Source: Oscillospiraceae bacterium (GTDB lineage Bacteria; Bacillota; Clostridia; Oscillospirales; Acutalibacteraceae). From it: a stretch of DNA of 16,071 nt. Positions 8,312-15,537 of the stretch are shown in pieces; position 1 is the first letter of the stretch, and each line of letters opens with the position of its first letter. Made by a program: the position numbers and the translations under genes. Location of the stretch: assembly GCA_003526845.1 (NCBI GenBank), contig DPVM01000011.1, positions 99,753-115,823 of the forward strand. The letters run 5' to 3'. The notes under the pieces are model-generated. The model was not told the origin of the DNA. It worked only from the letters and a program-made list of their open reading frames with translations, and made no database searches.

Positions 8312-8767
8312 TTATTTATTTGTTCTTGCTTTTATTTCGTTTACAACTTTGTTCAGCTTTTTTGACGTTGTCAGCCCCAAATCAATCGTTGTTGTGTTGC
8401 CGTCCGTTGTTTCAATATATATGTGCGAAAATCTGTCGATAAAATTCTTTTTGAAACTTACAGAGTTGTCTTTTTCGCCTTTGACGGATTTTATTTCGTC
8501 ATATTTGAAAGTGCCGTTTTCGTCAATCGCCGTAAATTCAAATTCGTTTTCGCCGAATTTCACACCGTTTGATATTACCTCGCGGCTCACAAAAAAGCAA
8601 ATCACAAGCGAGATTATTTCAATTATCACAAACGATACAGTGTAAAAATTTGCAACCTCAATGATTTTTTTCACCGCCGTTATGCCGAATGCAACCACGC
8701 CGATGTCAAGCAAAAGCACAACACAAAATGTTATCGGCGATATTATCCTTATAAATTTGTTTTTCAT
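8312..8767 (-). CDS. Two-helix membrane protein of unknown function
   Basis: A 151-residue protein with two hydrophobic segments (about 10-31 and 43-60), followed by a soluble C-terminal domain of about 85 residues alternating strands and turns (FEFTAIDENGTFKYDEI, VSFKKNFIDRFSHIYIET, TTTIDLGL) and a final basic helix. This layout resembles small bacterial PH-like (bPH) membrane proteins, but I cannot assign a family. Its ATG (8767-8765) shares one base with the TGA of the upstream pseudouridine synthase gene (TGATG), so translation is probably coupled and the two genes form an operon. No functional link to rRNA modification is apparent. Confidence 0.8.
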   Translation of the reverse strand: MKNKFIRIISPITFCVVLLLDIGVVAFGITAVKKIIEVANFYTVSFVIIEIISLVICFFVSREVISNGVKFGENEFEFTAIDENGTFKYDEIKSVKGEKDNSVSFKKNFIDRFSHIYIETTDGNTTTIDLGLTTSKKLNKVVNEIKARTNK

Positions 8768-9714
8768 CAGTATTTTTTCTCCGTAAACAGTTTTTCTATT
8801 TTGCAGTTTTGTATTTCAAACTCTTTTTGGTTAAGATAATTTAAAATGCCTGCGTCGGTCGAAAAATCAAATTTAAGCTTGTATGAATAAAGCTCCTGCT
8901 TAAATCTGCCGTGTGTGTCGCCGTATTTGCCGTCGTTGAGCAGGGGATGCCCGATTGACGCAAGGTGCGCCCTGATTTGGTGCGTTCTGCCTGTCAAAAG
9001 TTCAACTTCGACAAGGCTCACATCGGGATAGTAGCCGAGCACCGTGTATTTTGTCGCGATTTCTTTTGCGCCGTCAATCGGCTTGTCAAAAACCTTAACT
9101 ATGTTTTTGCGCTCGTCCTTTTTTAAATATCCTTTTAAAATATCGCACTGCTTTTCAAACTTTCCGCACGCCACAGTCAAATAAAACTTCTTGATTTCGC
9201 GGCTTTTGATTTTTTCGTTGAGTATTTTAAGCGCTTGATAATTTTTTGCGCCGATAACTATTCCGCCAGTGTTTCTGTCTATTCTGTTTGCAAGCGAGGG
9301 AGTAAACGAGTTTTCCTCCTCGGGCGACCATTCGCCCTTTTCGTATAAATATCGCTTCAGCGACGCTATAAGAGTGTTGACATATTCCTTGCCGTCGGGG
9401 TGGCAAAGTTCGCCCTGCTTTTTGTTTAAAAGGATTATGTTTTCATCCTCGTATATTATGCTCAACTCTTTGGGAGCATTCAAAAAGTCGTAGTGCTTTT
9501 TCTTTTCAACAAGCATATCGTCGTTCAAATAAAGGTCGATTACATCACCCTCGCACAGTATCTGCTCGGGTGTGCAACGCTTTTTGTTGACCTTGATATT
9601 CTTTTTTCTGATTTGCTTAAACATCATCGACTTGGGCAAGGTTTCAAATGTTTTTAATAACAGCTTGTCAACTCTTTGCCCTGCGTCGTTGCTTTTTACG
9701 GTTATACTTTTCAT
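8767..9714 (-). CDS. RluA-family 23S rRNA/tRNA pseudouridine synthase
   Basis: This 315-residue cytoplasmic enzyme isomerises uridine to pseudouridine in structured RNA. An S4 RNA-binding domain occupies about 1-65 (AGQRVDKLLL... KVNKKRCTPEQILCEGDVIDLY). The catalytic motif is ANRIDRNTGG at 142-151, with Asp146 as the nucleophile (canonical HRLDRDTSG; the histidine is Asn143 here). RTHQIRAHLASIGHPLLND further on is the conserved RluA-family block. The S4 domain suits the RluC/RluD branch, but the target site cannot be told from sequence. The start is at the first ATG; the next methionines (30-31) would remove half of the S4 domain. There is no Shine-Dalgarno sequence, and the promoter lies so close that the mRNA should begin at the ATG. 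The gene is divergent from uvrB and coupled to the downstream membrane-protein gene by a TGATG overlap. Confidence 0.92.
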   Translation of the reverse strand: MKSITVKSNDAGQRVDKLLLKTFETLPKSMMFKQIRKKNIKVNKKRCTPEQILCEGDVIDLYLNDDMLVEKKKHYDFLNAPKELSIIYEDENIILLNKKQGELCHPDGKEYVNTLIASLKRYLYEKGEWSPEEENSFTPSLANRIDRNTGGIVIGAKNYQALKILNEKIKSREIKKFYLTVACGKFEKQCDILKGYLKKDERKNIVKVFDKPIDGAKEIATKYTVLGYYPDVSLVEVELLTGRTHQIRAHLASIGHPLLNDGKYGDTHGRFKQELYSYKLKFDFSTDAGILNYLNQKEFEIQNCKIEKLFTEKKY

Positions 9715-9721
9715 AAAATTT

Positions 9722-9750
9722 ATTATATATTAGAGGGCGCGATATGTCAA
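9722..9750 (-). promoter_or_regulatory. Consensus promoter giving a leaderless mRNA for the pseudouridine synthase
   Basis: On the minus strand TTGACA (complement of 9745-9750), a 17-nt spacer and TATAAT (complement of 9722-9727) match the sigma-A consensus perfectly. Only 7 nt (AAATTTT) separate the -10 from the ATG at 9714, so the expected start point is the A of the ATG itself. Confidence 0.85.
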
Positions 9751-9768
9751 AGATTTTGTGATTGCGTG

Positions 9769-9797
9769 TTGAATTTATTTGATAAATATTATATAAT
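9769..9797 (+). promoter_or_regulatory. Sigma-A promoter of uvrBA
   Basis: TTGAAT (9769-9774), a 17-nt spacer, TATAAT (9792-9797). Predicted start near 9804, which is downstream of the first in-frame ATG (9801) and so supports the ATG at 9831 as the uvrB start. The -35 boxes of this and the divergent promoter are 18 nt apart. No LexA-type box (GAAC-N4-GTTC) is visible. Confidence 0.75.
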
Positions 9798-9830
9798 AAT
9801 ATGATTGATCTATTTAAGGAATTTTGTTCT

Positions 9831-11789
9831 ATGGACAGATTTGAACTTGTAAGCAAATTTAAGCCGACCGGTGACCAGCCGCAAGCCATTGACGCCTTGG
9901 CAAAGGGCGTTTCGGCAGGCTATAAGGAACAGGTTTTGATGGGCGTAACAGGCTCGGGCAAAACCTTTACCATGGCTAATATTATCGAAAAAGTCAATAA
10001 ACCGACTCTTGTTTTGGCACACAACAAAACTCTTGCCGCACAGCTTTGCTCGGAGTTTAAGGAGTTTTTCCCAAACAACGCGGTTGAATATTTTGTGTCA
10101 TACTATGACTATTATCAGCCGGAGGCGTATGTCCCCACAACCGACACATATATTGAAAAGGACTCCGCAATAAATGACGAAATCGATAAGCTTCGCCACT
10201 CAGCAACGGCAGCACTGTCGGAGCGCAGGGATGTCATCATCGTTGCGTCCGTTTCGTGCATCTATTCCATCGGCGATCCGGTTGATTATAAAAATATGGT
10301 CATTTCTCTCCGTCAGGGTATGCAAAAGGACAGAGATGAGCTTATAAACAAACTTGTCGAGATTCAGTATGAGCGAAACGATATTAATTTTGTCCGCAAT
10401 AAATTCAGAGTCCGCGGCGACACTGTCGAAATTTTTCCGGCAGGCAGCAGCGGCTCGGCTATCCGTGTCGAGTTTTTCGGCGACGAAATTGACAGAATTA
10501 CAGAGATAAATCACCTCACCGGCAAGGTTGAAAGTGTTTTGAGCCATGTTTGCATTTATCCTGCGTCGCACTATGTTGTCAGCCGTGAAAAGCTCGACAA
10601 GGCGCTTAAGGAAATATATGACGAAATGGTTGAGCGTGTTGCTTATTTTGAGGAAAAAGGCAAGCTCCTTGAGGCACAGCGTATTAAAGAGCGCACGATG
10701 AACGATATTGAAATGCTCCAGGAAACGGGCTTTTGCAAGGGAATCGAAAACTATTCGCGCATTATGAGCAACCGCAAACCGGGTGAGGCTCCGTTTACGC
10801 TTATTGATTATTTTCCCGATGATTTTCTCCTTTTTGTTGATGAAAGCCATGTTATGTTGCCGCAGGTAAGGGGAATGTACGGCGGCGACCGCTCACGCAA
10901 GCAAAGCCTTATTGATTATGGTTTCAGACTTCCGTCGGCGTATGATAACAGACCGCTCACATTTGACGAATTTTATTCAAAAATCAATCAGGTTATCTTC
11001 ACTTCGGCAACGCCCGGTCAGTTTGAAAAGGAAAGAGCGGCGCAAATTGTTGAGCAGGTTATCCGCCCGACAGGTCTTCTCGACCCGGAAATCACCGTTA
11101 AACCCACTGAGGACCAAATGGACGACCTCGTGTCGGAAATCAATATCAGGATTGAGCGAGGCGAAAGAGTTCTTGTCACAACGCTCACCAAAAAAATGGC
11201 AGAGGATTTGACCGCTTACCTTGAGGGCTTTGATATTAAGGTGCGCTATATGCACCATGATGTCGATACAATCGAGCGTATGGAGATAATCCGCGATTTG
11301 CGACTCGGCGCGTTTGATGTCCTTGTCGGCATCAACCTTTTGCGTGAGGGACTTGATATTCCCGAGGTGTCGCTCGTTGCGATACTCGACGCCGACAAGG
11401 AGGGCTTTTTGCGCAGTGAAACATCACTCGTTCAAACAATCGGCAGAGCAGCAAGAAACGAGCACGGCGAGGTTATTATGTACGCCGACTGCGTTACTCC
11501 GTCAATGGAGCGCGCAATTACAGAAACCTTGCGCCGCCGTAAAATACAGCAGGCATACAACGAGGCGCACGGCATAACGCCGAAAACAATCAAAAAGGCT
11601 GTTCGCGATGTTATCGAAATTTCGTCAAAGGATATTACGGGCGAAAACAATGTCAAACTCACAAAACGAGAGCGAATGGTTATGATAGACAAGCTTACGC
11701 GCGAAATGAAAGAGGCGGCAAAACTGCTTGAATTTGAGCACGCCGCATTCCTGCGCGATAAAATCAAAGAACTTTCAGATGATGAATAA
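9831..11789 (+). CDS. uvrB: Excinuclease ABC subunit B
   Basis: This 652-residue DNA-damage verification helicase of nucleotide excision repair is loaded by UvrA and positions UvrC for incision. Walker A lies at 38-45 (GVTGSGKT). The beta-hairpin region that clamps the damaged strand is at 91-116 (YYDYYQPEAYVP...). Walker B is DESH at 337-340, and motif VI is QTIGRAARN. The last 35 residues (KLTREMKEAAKLLEFEHAAF...) are the UVR coiled-coil domain that binds UvrC/UvrA. The usual family N-terminus is (M)xxFxLVSxFKPTGDQPxAI, which matches the start chosen here. The longer ORF from 9801 adds ten unrelated residues and its ATG precedes the predicted transcription start. AAGGA (9816-9820) is 10 nt from the ATG, slightly long. 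The gene is the first of the uvrB-uvrA operon. Confidence 0.96.
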   Translation: MDRFELVSKFKPTGDQPQAIDALAKGVSAGYKEQVLMGVTGSGKTFTMANIIEKVNKPTLVLAHNKTLAAQLCSEFKEFFPNNAVEYFVSYYDYYQPEAYVPTTDTYIEKDSAINDEIDKLRHSATAALSERRDVIIVASVSCIYSIGDPVDYKNMVISLRQGMQKDRDELINKLVEIQYERNDINFVRNKFRVRGDTVEIFPAGSSGSAIRVEFFGDEIDRITEINHLTGKVESVLSHVCIYPASHYVVSREKLDKALKEIYDEMVERVAYFEEKGKLLEAQRIKERTMNDIEMLQETGFCKGIENYSRIMSNRKPGEAPFTLIDYFPDDFLLFVDESHVMLPQVRGMYGGDRSRKQSLIDYGFRLPSAYDNRPLTFDEFYSKINQVIFTSATPGQFEKERAAQIVEQVIRPTGLLDPEITVKPTEDQMDDLVSEINIRIERGERVLVTTLTKKMAEDLTAYLEGFDIKVRYMHHDVDTIERMEIIRDLRLGAFDVLVGINLLREGLDIPEVSLVAILDADKEGFLRSETSLVQTIGRAARNEHGEVIMYADCVTPSMERAITETLRRRKIQQAYNEAHGITPKTIKKAVRDVIEISSKDITGENNVKLTKRERMVMIDKLTREMKEAAKLLEFEHAAFLRDKIKELSDDE

Positions 11790-11805
11790 TTATTTGAGGT
11801 GAATT

Positions 11806-14643
11806 ATGAATAAAAACATTGTAGTTAAGGGTGCGAGAGAGCACAATTTAAAAAATATAGATATTGAAATTCCGCGCGACAAGCTCGTCGTTTTCACAGG
11901 CTTGTCAGGCTCGGGCAAATCAAGCCTTGCGTTTGATACAATCTATGCCGAGGGTCAGCGCCGCTATGTCGAATCGCTTTCGTCATATGCAAGGATGTTC
12001 CTCGGTCAGATGGACAAGCCTGATGTCGATTATATCGAGGGGCTTTCTCCCGCAATTTCAATCGACCAAAAAACGACAAGCAAAAATCCGCGTTCAACAG
12101 TCGGCACCGTTACGGAGATTTATGACTATCTGCGTCTGCTTTGGGCAAGAATCGGTATTCCGCATTGCCCCGTCTGCGGCAGGGAAATTTCGTCGCAAAC
12201 GGTTGACCAAATCGTTGACAAGGTTATGCTCCTCCCGGAAAGGGCAAAAATTCAAATTTTGGCTCCGATTGCAAAAGGTAAAAAAGGCGAGTTTGTCAAG
12301 GAACTTCAGGACATTCAAAAACAGGGCTTTGTCCGCGTGAGAATTGACGGCGAAATCCTCGATTTGTCGGATGAAATCAAGCTGAAAAAAACTCAAAAGC
12401 ATAATATCGAGGTTATTATCGACCGCCTTGTTATCAAACCCGAAATCAAATCGCGCCTTGCCGACAGTATTGAAACCGCAACAAAAATCGGCAACGGCGT
12501 TGTAATTGTCGATATAGTCGGCGGCGTCGACGAGCCGCACGAGGAACTGTTTTCGCTCAATTATTCCTGCCCCGAGCACGGAATTTCGATTGAGGAAATG
12601 AGTCCGCGTATGTTCTCGTTCAACAATCCTTACGGCGCCTGCCCAAAGTGCGACGGCTTGGGCACATTCAAGGAGATTGACGAGGAACTTGTTATCCCCG
12701 ACAAAAAACTTTCAATTAATCAGGGCGCAGTCAAGGCAAGCGGCTGGAATGTTTCCGAGGGCGGCAGTATCGCCAAAATGTATATGGAGGCGCTTGCCAA
12801 GGAATACAATTTCTCTCTCGATATGCCGGTCGAAATGCTTTCCGACGAGGCAATTGATGTCATTCTCTACGGCACAAGGGGTAAAAAAATCAAAATGACC
12901 CGAGTTACCTCCTACGGCTCGGGAACATATATGAACGATTTTGAGGGCGTTATTAACAATCTCAAAAGAAGATACAAGGAAACAACCTCCGATTGGGCGC
13001 GCGCAGATATTGAGTCTGTTATGCGCGACTGCAAGTGCAGTGCATGCAAGGGCGCAAGGCTCAAGCCGGAGCCGCTTGCCGTAACTGTCGGCGGTAAAAA
13101 TATTTATGAGTTCACCGCTATGTCAATCAGTGAAGAACTTGAGTTTATCGAAAATCTCAAACTCACCGAAAAAGAGCAGATGATAGGCAATCTTATCGTG
13201 CGTGAAATCAAGGAGCGACTGACATTTTTAAATTCCGTCGGTCTTGATTATCTTTCGCTTTCACGCGACAGCGGCACATTGTCGGGCGGCGAGGCACAGC
13301 GTATTCGCCTTGCAACGCAAATCGGCTCATCGCTTATGGGCGTCTTGTATATCCTTGACGAGCCGAGCATTGGCTTGCACCAAAGGGATAATGAAAAACT
13401 GCTCGGCACTCTTCGCCATCTTCAGCAACTCGGCAACACGCTTATTGTTGTTGAACACGATGAGGATACGATGCGCGCCGCCGATTTTCTTGTTGATATA
13501 GGACCGGGCGCAGGCGTTCACGGCGGCGAGCTTATCGCGGCAGGTACTCCCGAGGAGGTTATGGCGTGCGAGCGTTCAATCACCGGTCAGTATTTAAGCG
13601 GCAAGCGTTCTATCCCCGTTCCGACTCACAGACGAAAGGGCAACGGCAAAAAAATCACCGTTTTCGGCGCACAGGAAAACAATCTTAAAAATATTGATGT
13701 CGAGTTTCCGCTCGGCAAATTCATCGCCGTTACAGGCGTTTCCGGCAGCGGCAAATCATCGCTTGTAAACGAGATTTTGTATAAAAATCTTGCCAACCGC
13801 CTTAACCATGCCAAAAAGCATACCGGCAAGTTCTCCTCAATGAAAGGGCTTGACGCGCTTGATAAGGTAATCAATATCGACCAGTCGCCGATTGGCAGAA
13901 CTCCGCGTTCAAATCCGGCAACATATACGGGCGTTTTCAACGATATTCGCGACCTTTTTGCCACCACAACCGAGGCGAAGAAAAAAGGCTACAAGGCAAA
14001 CCGCTTTTCGTTTAATGTCAAGGGCGGCAGATGCGAGGCGTGTCAGGGCGACGGTATCGTTAAAATCGAAATGCACTTTTTGGCTGATGTTTATGTTCCG
14101 TGCGAGGTTTGCGGCGGCAAAAGATACAACCGTGAAACGCTTGATGTCAAATTCAAGGGCAAGAGCATTTATGATGTCCTTGAAATGACTGTTGACGAGG
14201 CGCTTGAGTTTTTTGACACTCACACAAAAATCACTCGCAAGCTTGAAGCACTCTCAAATGTAGGACTCGGCTATATCAAACTCGGTCAGCCTGCCACAAC
14301 GCTTTCGGGCGGTGAGGCACAGCGTGTCAAACTCGCAACAGAGCTTGCGCGCCGTTCAACGGGCAAGACAATTTATATTCTCGACGAGCCTACAACAGGT
14401 CTTCATACCGCTGATGTTTCACAGCTTTTGAGCGTTCTCGGCAAACTTGTAGATTCGGGCAATACCGTTGTTGTTATAGAGCATAATCTCGATGTTATTA
14501 AAACAGCCGATTATATTATCGACCTCGGTCCCGAGGGCGGCAAGGGCGGCGGCAAAATAGTTGCCACCGGCACTCCCGAGGAGGTTGCAAAGGTCAAAAA
14601 GTCATACACGGGTCAATATCTTGCAAAAATGCTCAACAAATAA
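11806..14643 (+). CDS. uvrA: Excinuclease ABC subunit A
   Basis: This 945-residue dimeric ABC-type ATPase scans DNA for bulky lesions and hands them to UvrB. The first ATPase half has Walker A at 32-40 (GLSGSGKSS) and C121PVC124. It also has the UvrB-interaction and insertion regions, a zinc module CPEH...CPKC (His replaces the second Cys of the E. coli CPIC; a C2HC set), signature LSGGEAQRIRLA and Walker B LYILDEPSIGLH. The second half has GVSGSGKSSL, the essential C-terminal zinc finger (CEAC ... CEVCGG) contacting damaged DNA, LSGGEAQRVKLA and IYILDEPTTGLH. Length and motif order are normal. GAGGTGA (11796-11802) precedes the ATG by a few nt. The gene lies 16 nt after uvrB in the common uvrB-uvrA order. 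No convincing terminator follows, so transcripts may run into the structured interval downstream. Confidence 0.97.
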   Translation: MNKNIVVKGAREHNLKNIDIEIPRDKLVVFTGLSGSGKSSLAFDTIYAEGQRRYVESLSSYARMFLGQMDKPDVDYIEGLSPAISIDQKTTSKNPRSTVGTVTEIYDYLRLLWARIGIPHCPVCGREISSQTVDQIVDKVMLLPERAKIQILAPIAKGKKGEFVKELQDIQKQGFVRVRIDGEILDLSDEIKLKKTQKHNIEVIIDRLVIKPEIKSRLADSIETATKIGNGVVIVDIVGGVDEPHEELFSLNYSCPEHGISIEEMSPRMFSFNNPYGACPKCDGLGTFKEIDEELVIPDKKLSINQGAVKASGWNVSEGGSIAKMYMEALAKEYNFSLDMPVEMLSDEAIDVILYGTRGKKIKMTRVTSYGSGTYMNDFEGVINNLKRRYKETTSDWARADIESVMRDCKCSACKGARLKPEPLAVTVGGKNIYEFTAMSISEELEFIENLKLTEKEQMIGNLIVREIKERLTFLNSVGLDYLSLSRDSGTLSGGEAQRIRLATQIGSSLMGVLYILDEPSIGLHQRDNEKLLGTLRHLQQLGNTLIVVEHDEDTMRAADFLVDIGPGAGVHGGELIAAGTPEEVMACERSITGQYLSGKRSIPVPTHRRKGNGKKITVFGAQENNLKNIDVEFPLGKFIAVTGVSGSGKSSLVNEILYKNLANRLNHAKKHTGKFSSMKGLDALDKVINIDQSPIGRTPRSNPATYTGVFNDIRDLFATTTEAKKKGYKANRFSFNVKGGRCEACQGDGIVKIEMHFLADVYVPCEVCGGKRYNRETLDVKFKGKSIYDVLEMTVDEALEFFDTHTKITRKLEALSNVGLGYIKLGQPATTLSGGEAQRVKLATELARRSTGKTIYILDEPTTGLHTADVSQLLSVLGKLVDSGNTVVVIEHNLDVIKTADYIIDLGPEGGKGGGKIVATGTPEEVAKVKKSYTGQYLAKMLNK

Positions 14644-14770
14644 TTCGTGCAGTTGACAAAACGGTTAAACCGCGTCTGTTTTTCAATTGATTAATGAGAA
14701 ACAAATTTTTCCTTTGCTTTTACTTTTTCTTTCCTACTTCTTTATTTTTTGATGATATTATATATTCATC
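14644..14770. other. Gene-free stretch after uvrA with a pyrimidine tract
   Basis: CGGTTAAACCG (14662-14672) is a short palindrome whose loop is too tight for a good terminator. Bases 14706-14750 are pyrimidine in 41 of 45 positions on the plus strand. -10-like TATTAT (14756-14761) and TATATT (14761-14766) have no good -35. A TTGACA at 14653-14658 has no partner -10. Confidence 0.6.
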
Positions 14771-14927
14771 GGAGGGATAGTGTGAAAAATCACACTATCC
14801 AAATTATATTGCCCTCAAAATTTGCCGGTGACATAATTTTGAGATGGCTGAAATCACCATTTACGCCTGTTCAGGCAACGCAGGTCAATCAGGTGATTTT
14901 TAATAAACTATTTGTTGCCTGAAAGGC
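14771..14927 (+). promoter_or_regulatory. Candidate structured RNA element / regulatory leader
   Basis: Three perfect or near-perfect pairings follow each other. (1) GGATAGTGTGA/TCACACTATCC, an 11-bp stem with an AAAA loop (14775-14785 with 14790-14800). (2) CTCAAAATT/AATTTTGAG (14814-14822 with 14835-14843), prolonged by GCC/GGC (14811-14813, 14846-14848) across a 2-nt bulge. (3) AAATCACC/GGTGATTT (14851-14858 with 14892-14899), interleaved with TTCAGGCAAC/GTTGCCTGAA (14870-14879 with 14914-14923). The interleaved pair could form an H-type pseudoknot or act as alternative structures. The last arm covers the GAAAGG in front of the downstream gene. No known riboswitch class is recognised. Stem 1 contains the GTG of the small ORF at 14782. 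Function is inference. Confidence 0.5.
14782..14922 (+). CDS. Possible 46-residue small protein or leader peptide
   Basis: A GTG-initiated ORF of 46 codons ends at TGA 14920-14922. GGAGGG at 14771-14776 gives a strong Shine-Dalgarno with about 6-nt spacing, better than that of the next gene. The product begins MKNHTIQIILPSKF and ends NQVIFNKLFVA; it has no signal peptide or clear transmembrane helix, but hydrophobic and basic residues alternate in a protein-like way. An in-frame ATG at 14752 would lengthen it to 56 residues but lacks a ribosome site. The start codon lies inside a stable hairpin, and the stop is 6 nt before the next ATG, so it could be a translated leader peptide coupled to the membrane protein. 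It may also be a chance ORF through a structured RNA; I do not recognise the peptide. Confidence 0.4.
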   Translation: MKNHTIQIILPSKFAGDIILRWLKSPFTPVQATQVNQVIFNKLFVA

Positions 14928-14928
14928 T

Positions 14929-15429
14929 ATGGCGATTAATATGAGTAACAAAGAAAAAGTAAACGGCGTTTCTGTAAATAAGGGTCAAAAAATCAAGGTG
15001 TGCATAATCGTGCTTGTTTCGGTTATGATAACCGCAGGTTTTATTGCATTCTTTTTTTCATTTTTTTACTTGCCAAACCAACAAATGTATTATGATAAAA
15101 TCAACAGTGTTGTCTTGCTGGATGACGCACAGGTTTTGTCAACAACAGTTGAGCGTTCCGATGTTTACGGCGACCATGTCTGCGCGGAAAAGGTTATCGG
15201 CACAAAAATGGATTATGACGAGCTTGACGATTTTTTGCAAAAAAATAACAGTGGCAAACTGTACGAATACATCGGTCTTTTCAGTATCAAAAAATACGGC
15301 GACGGTTATATTTCCGAATGGGACGATTATTGCAGCGAGCCTAATGTTATAATCGGCAATGAAAAGGACGGATATTTTTATTATATCGTATCCTGCAACA
15401 CACCTTATTGCTCACTTGATTATAATTAG
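14929..15429 (+). CDS. Single-pass membrane protein, unknown function
   Basis: The protein has up to 166 residues: a Lys-rich cytoplasmic N-terminus (about 1-23), one transmembrane helix (about 24-47, VCIIVLVSVMITAGFIAFFFSFF), and an extracytoplasmic domain of about 115 residues. That domain is rich in Asp, Tyr and Ser (YYDKINSVVLLDDAQVL, MDYDELDDFL, YISEWDDYCSEPNVIIG) and holds four cysteines that could form disulfides. No family is recognised. The start is uncertain. ATG 14929 has AAAGG only 2 nt upstream, while ATG 14941 (MSNKEK) is 14 nt from the same AAAGG. Comparison with the upp initiation region favours 14941; coupling to the small ORF ending at 14922 favours 14929. The gene is closed by a strong terminator. 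A regulatory or sensor role under the structured leader is speculation. Confidence 0.75.
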   Translation: MAINMSNKEKVNGVSVNKGQKIKVCIIVLVSVMITAGFIAFFFSFFYLPNQQMYYDKINSVVLLDDAQVLSTTVERSDVYGDHVCAEKVIGTKMDYDELDDFLQKNNSGKLYEYIGLFSIKKYGDGYISEWDDYCSEPNVIIGNEKDGYFYYIVSCNTPYCSLDYN

Positions 15430-15437
15430 TTTAATAT

Positions 15438-15480
15438 AAAAATCACGGCACCGTGTTTTTATCGGCGCCGTGATTTTTTT
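15438..15480 (+). terminator. Strong intrinsic terminator of the membrane-protein gene, with a nested alternative
   Basis: AATCACGGC/GCCGTGATT (15441-15449 with 15467-15475) is continued inward by CCG/CGG after one A-C mismatch and outward by A-T pairs, then a T-run to 15480. A second, smaller hairpin CACG-GCAC-CGTG (15444-15455) followed by TTTTT (15456-15460) uses the same left arm, so the two are mutually exclusive. Confidence 0.9.
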
Positions 15481-15502
15481 GTTTACAATTATGTTACTTT
15501 TA

Positions 15503-15531
15503 TTGATAACTATTGGTTGATTTGTTATTAT
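15503..15531 (+). promoter_or_regulatory. Probable upp promoter
   Basis: TTGATA (15503-15508), a 17-nt spacer and TATTAT (15526-15531), each 5 of 6 to consensus. Predicted start near 15538, giving a leader of about 130 nt. Confidence 0.65.
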
Positions 15532-15537
15532 TATAAG

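Noticed and set aside
9801..9830. Upstream in-frame ATG for uvrB adding ten residues
   Set aside because: It lies before the predicted transcription start, has no ribosome site, and the extra residues do not match the UvrB N-terminus.
10200..10850. 216-codon minus-strand ORF inside uvrB
   Set aside because: Antisense frame of a strongly conserved gene, with no ribosome site or recognisable domains; the same applies to the antisense ORFs in uvrA (for example 12094-12579) and in the protease gene.
14653..14658. Perfect TTGACA after uvrA
   Set aside because: No -10-like hexamer at 15-19 nt downstream.
14661..14685. Possible uvrA terminator (CGGTTAAACCG then TGTTTTT)
   Set aside because: The palindrome leaves a one-base loop, or a stem of only 3 bp with a normal loop; too weak to call.
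14844..14903. 19-codon ATG ORF (MAEITIYACSGNAG...) within the structured interval
   Set aside because: No ribosome site, overlaps the better 46-codon ORF in another frame, very short.
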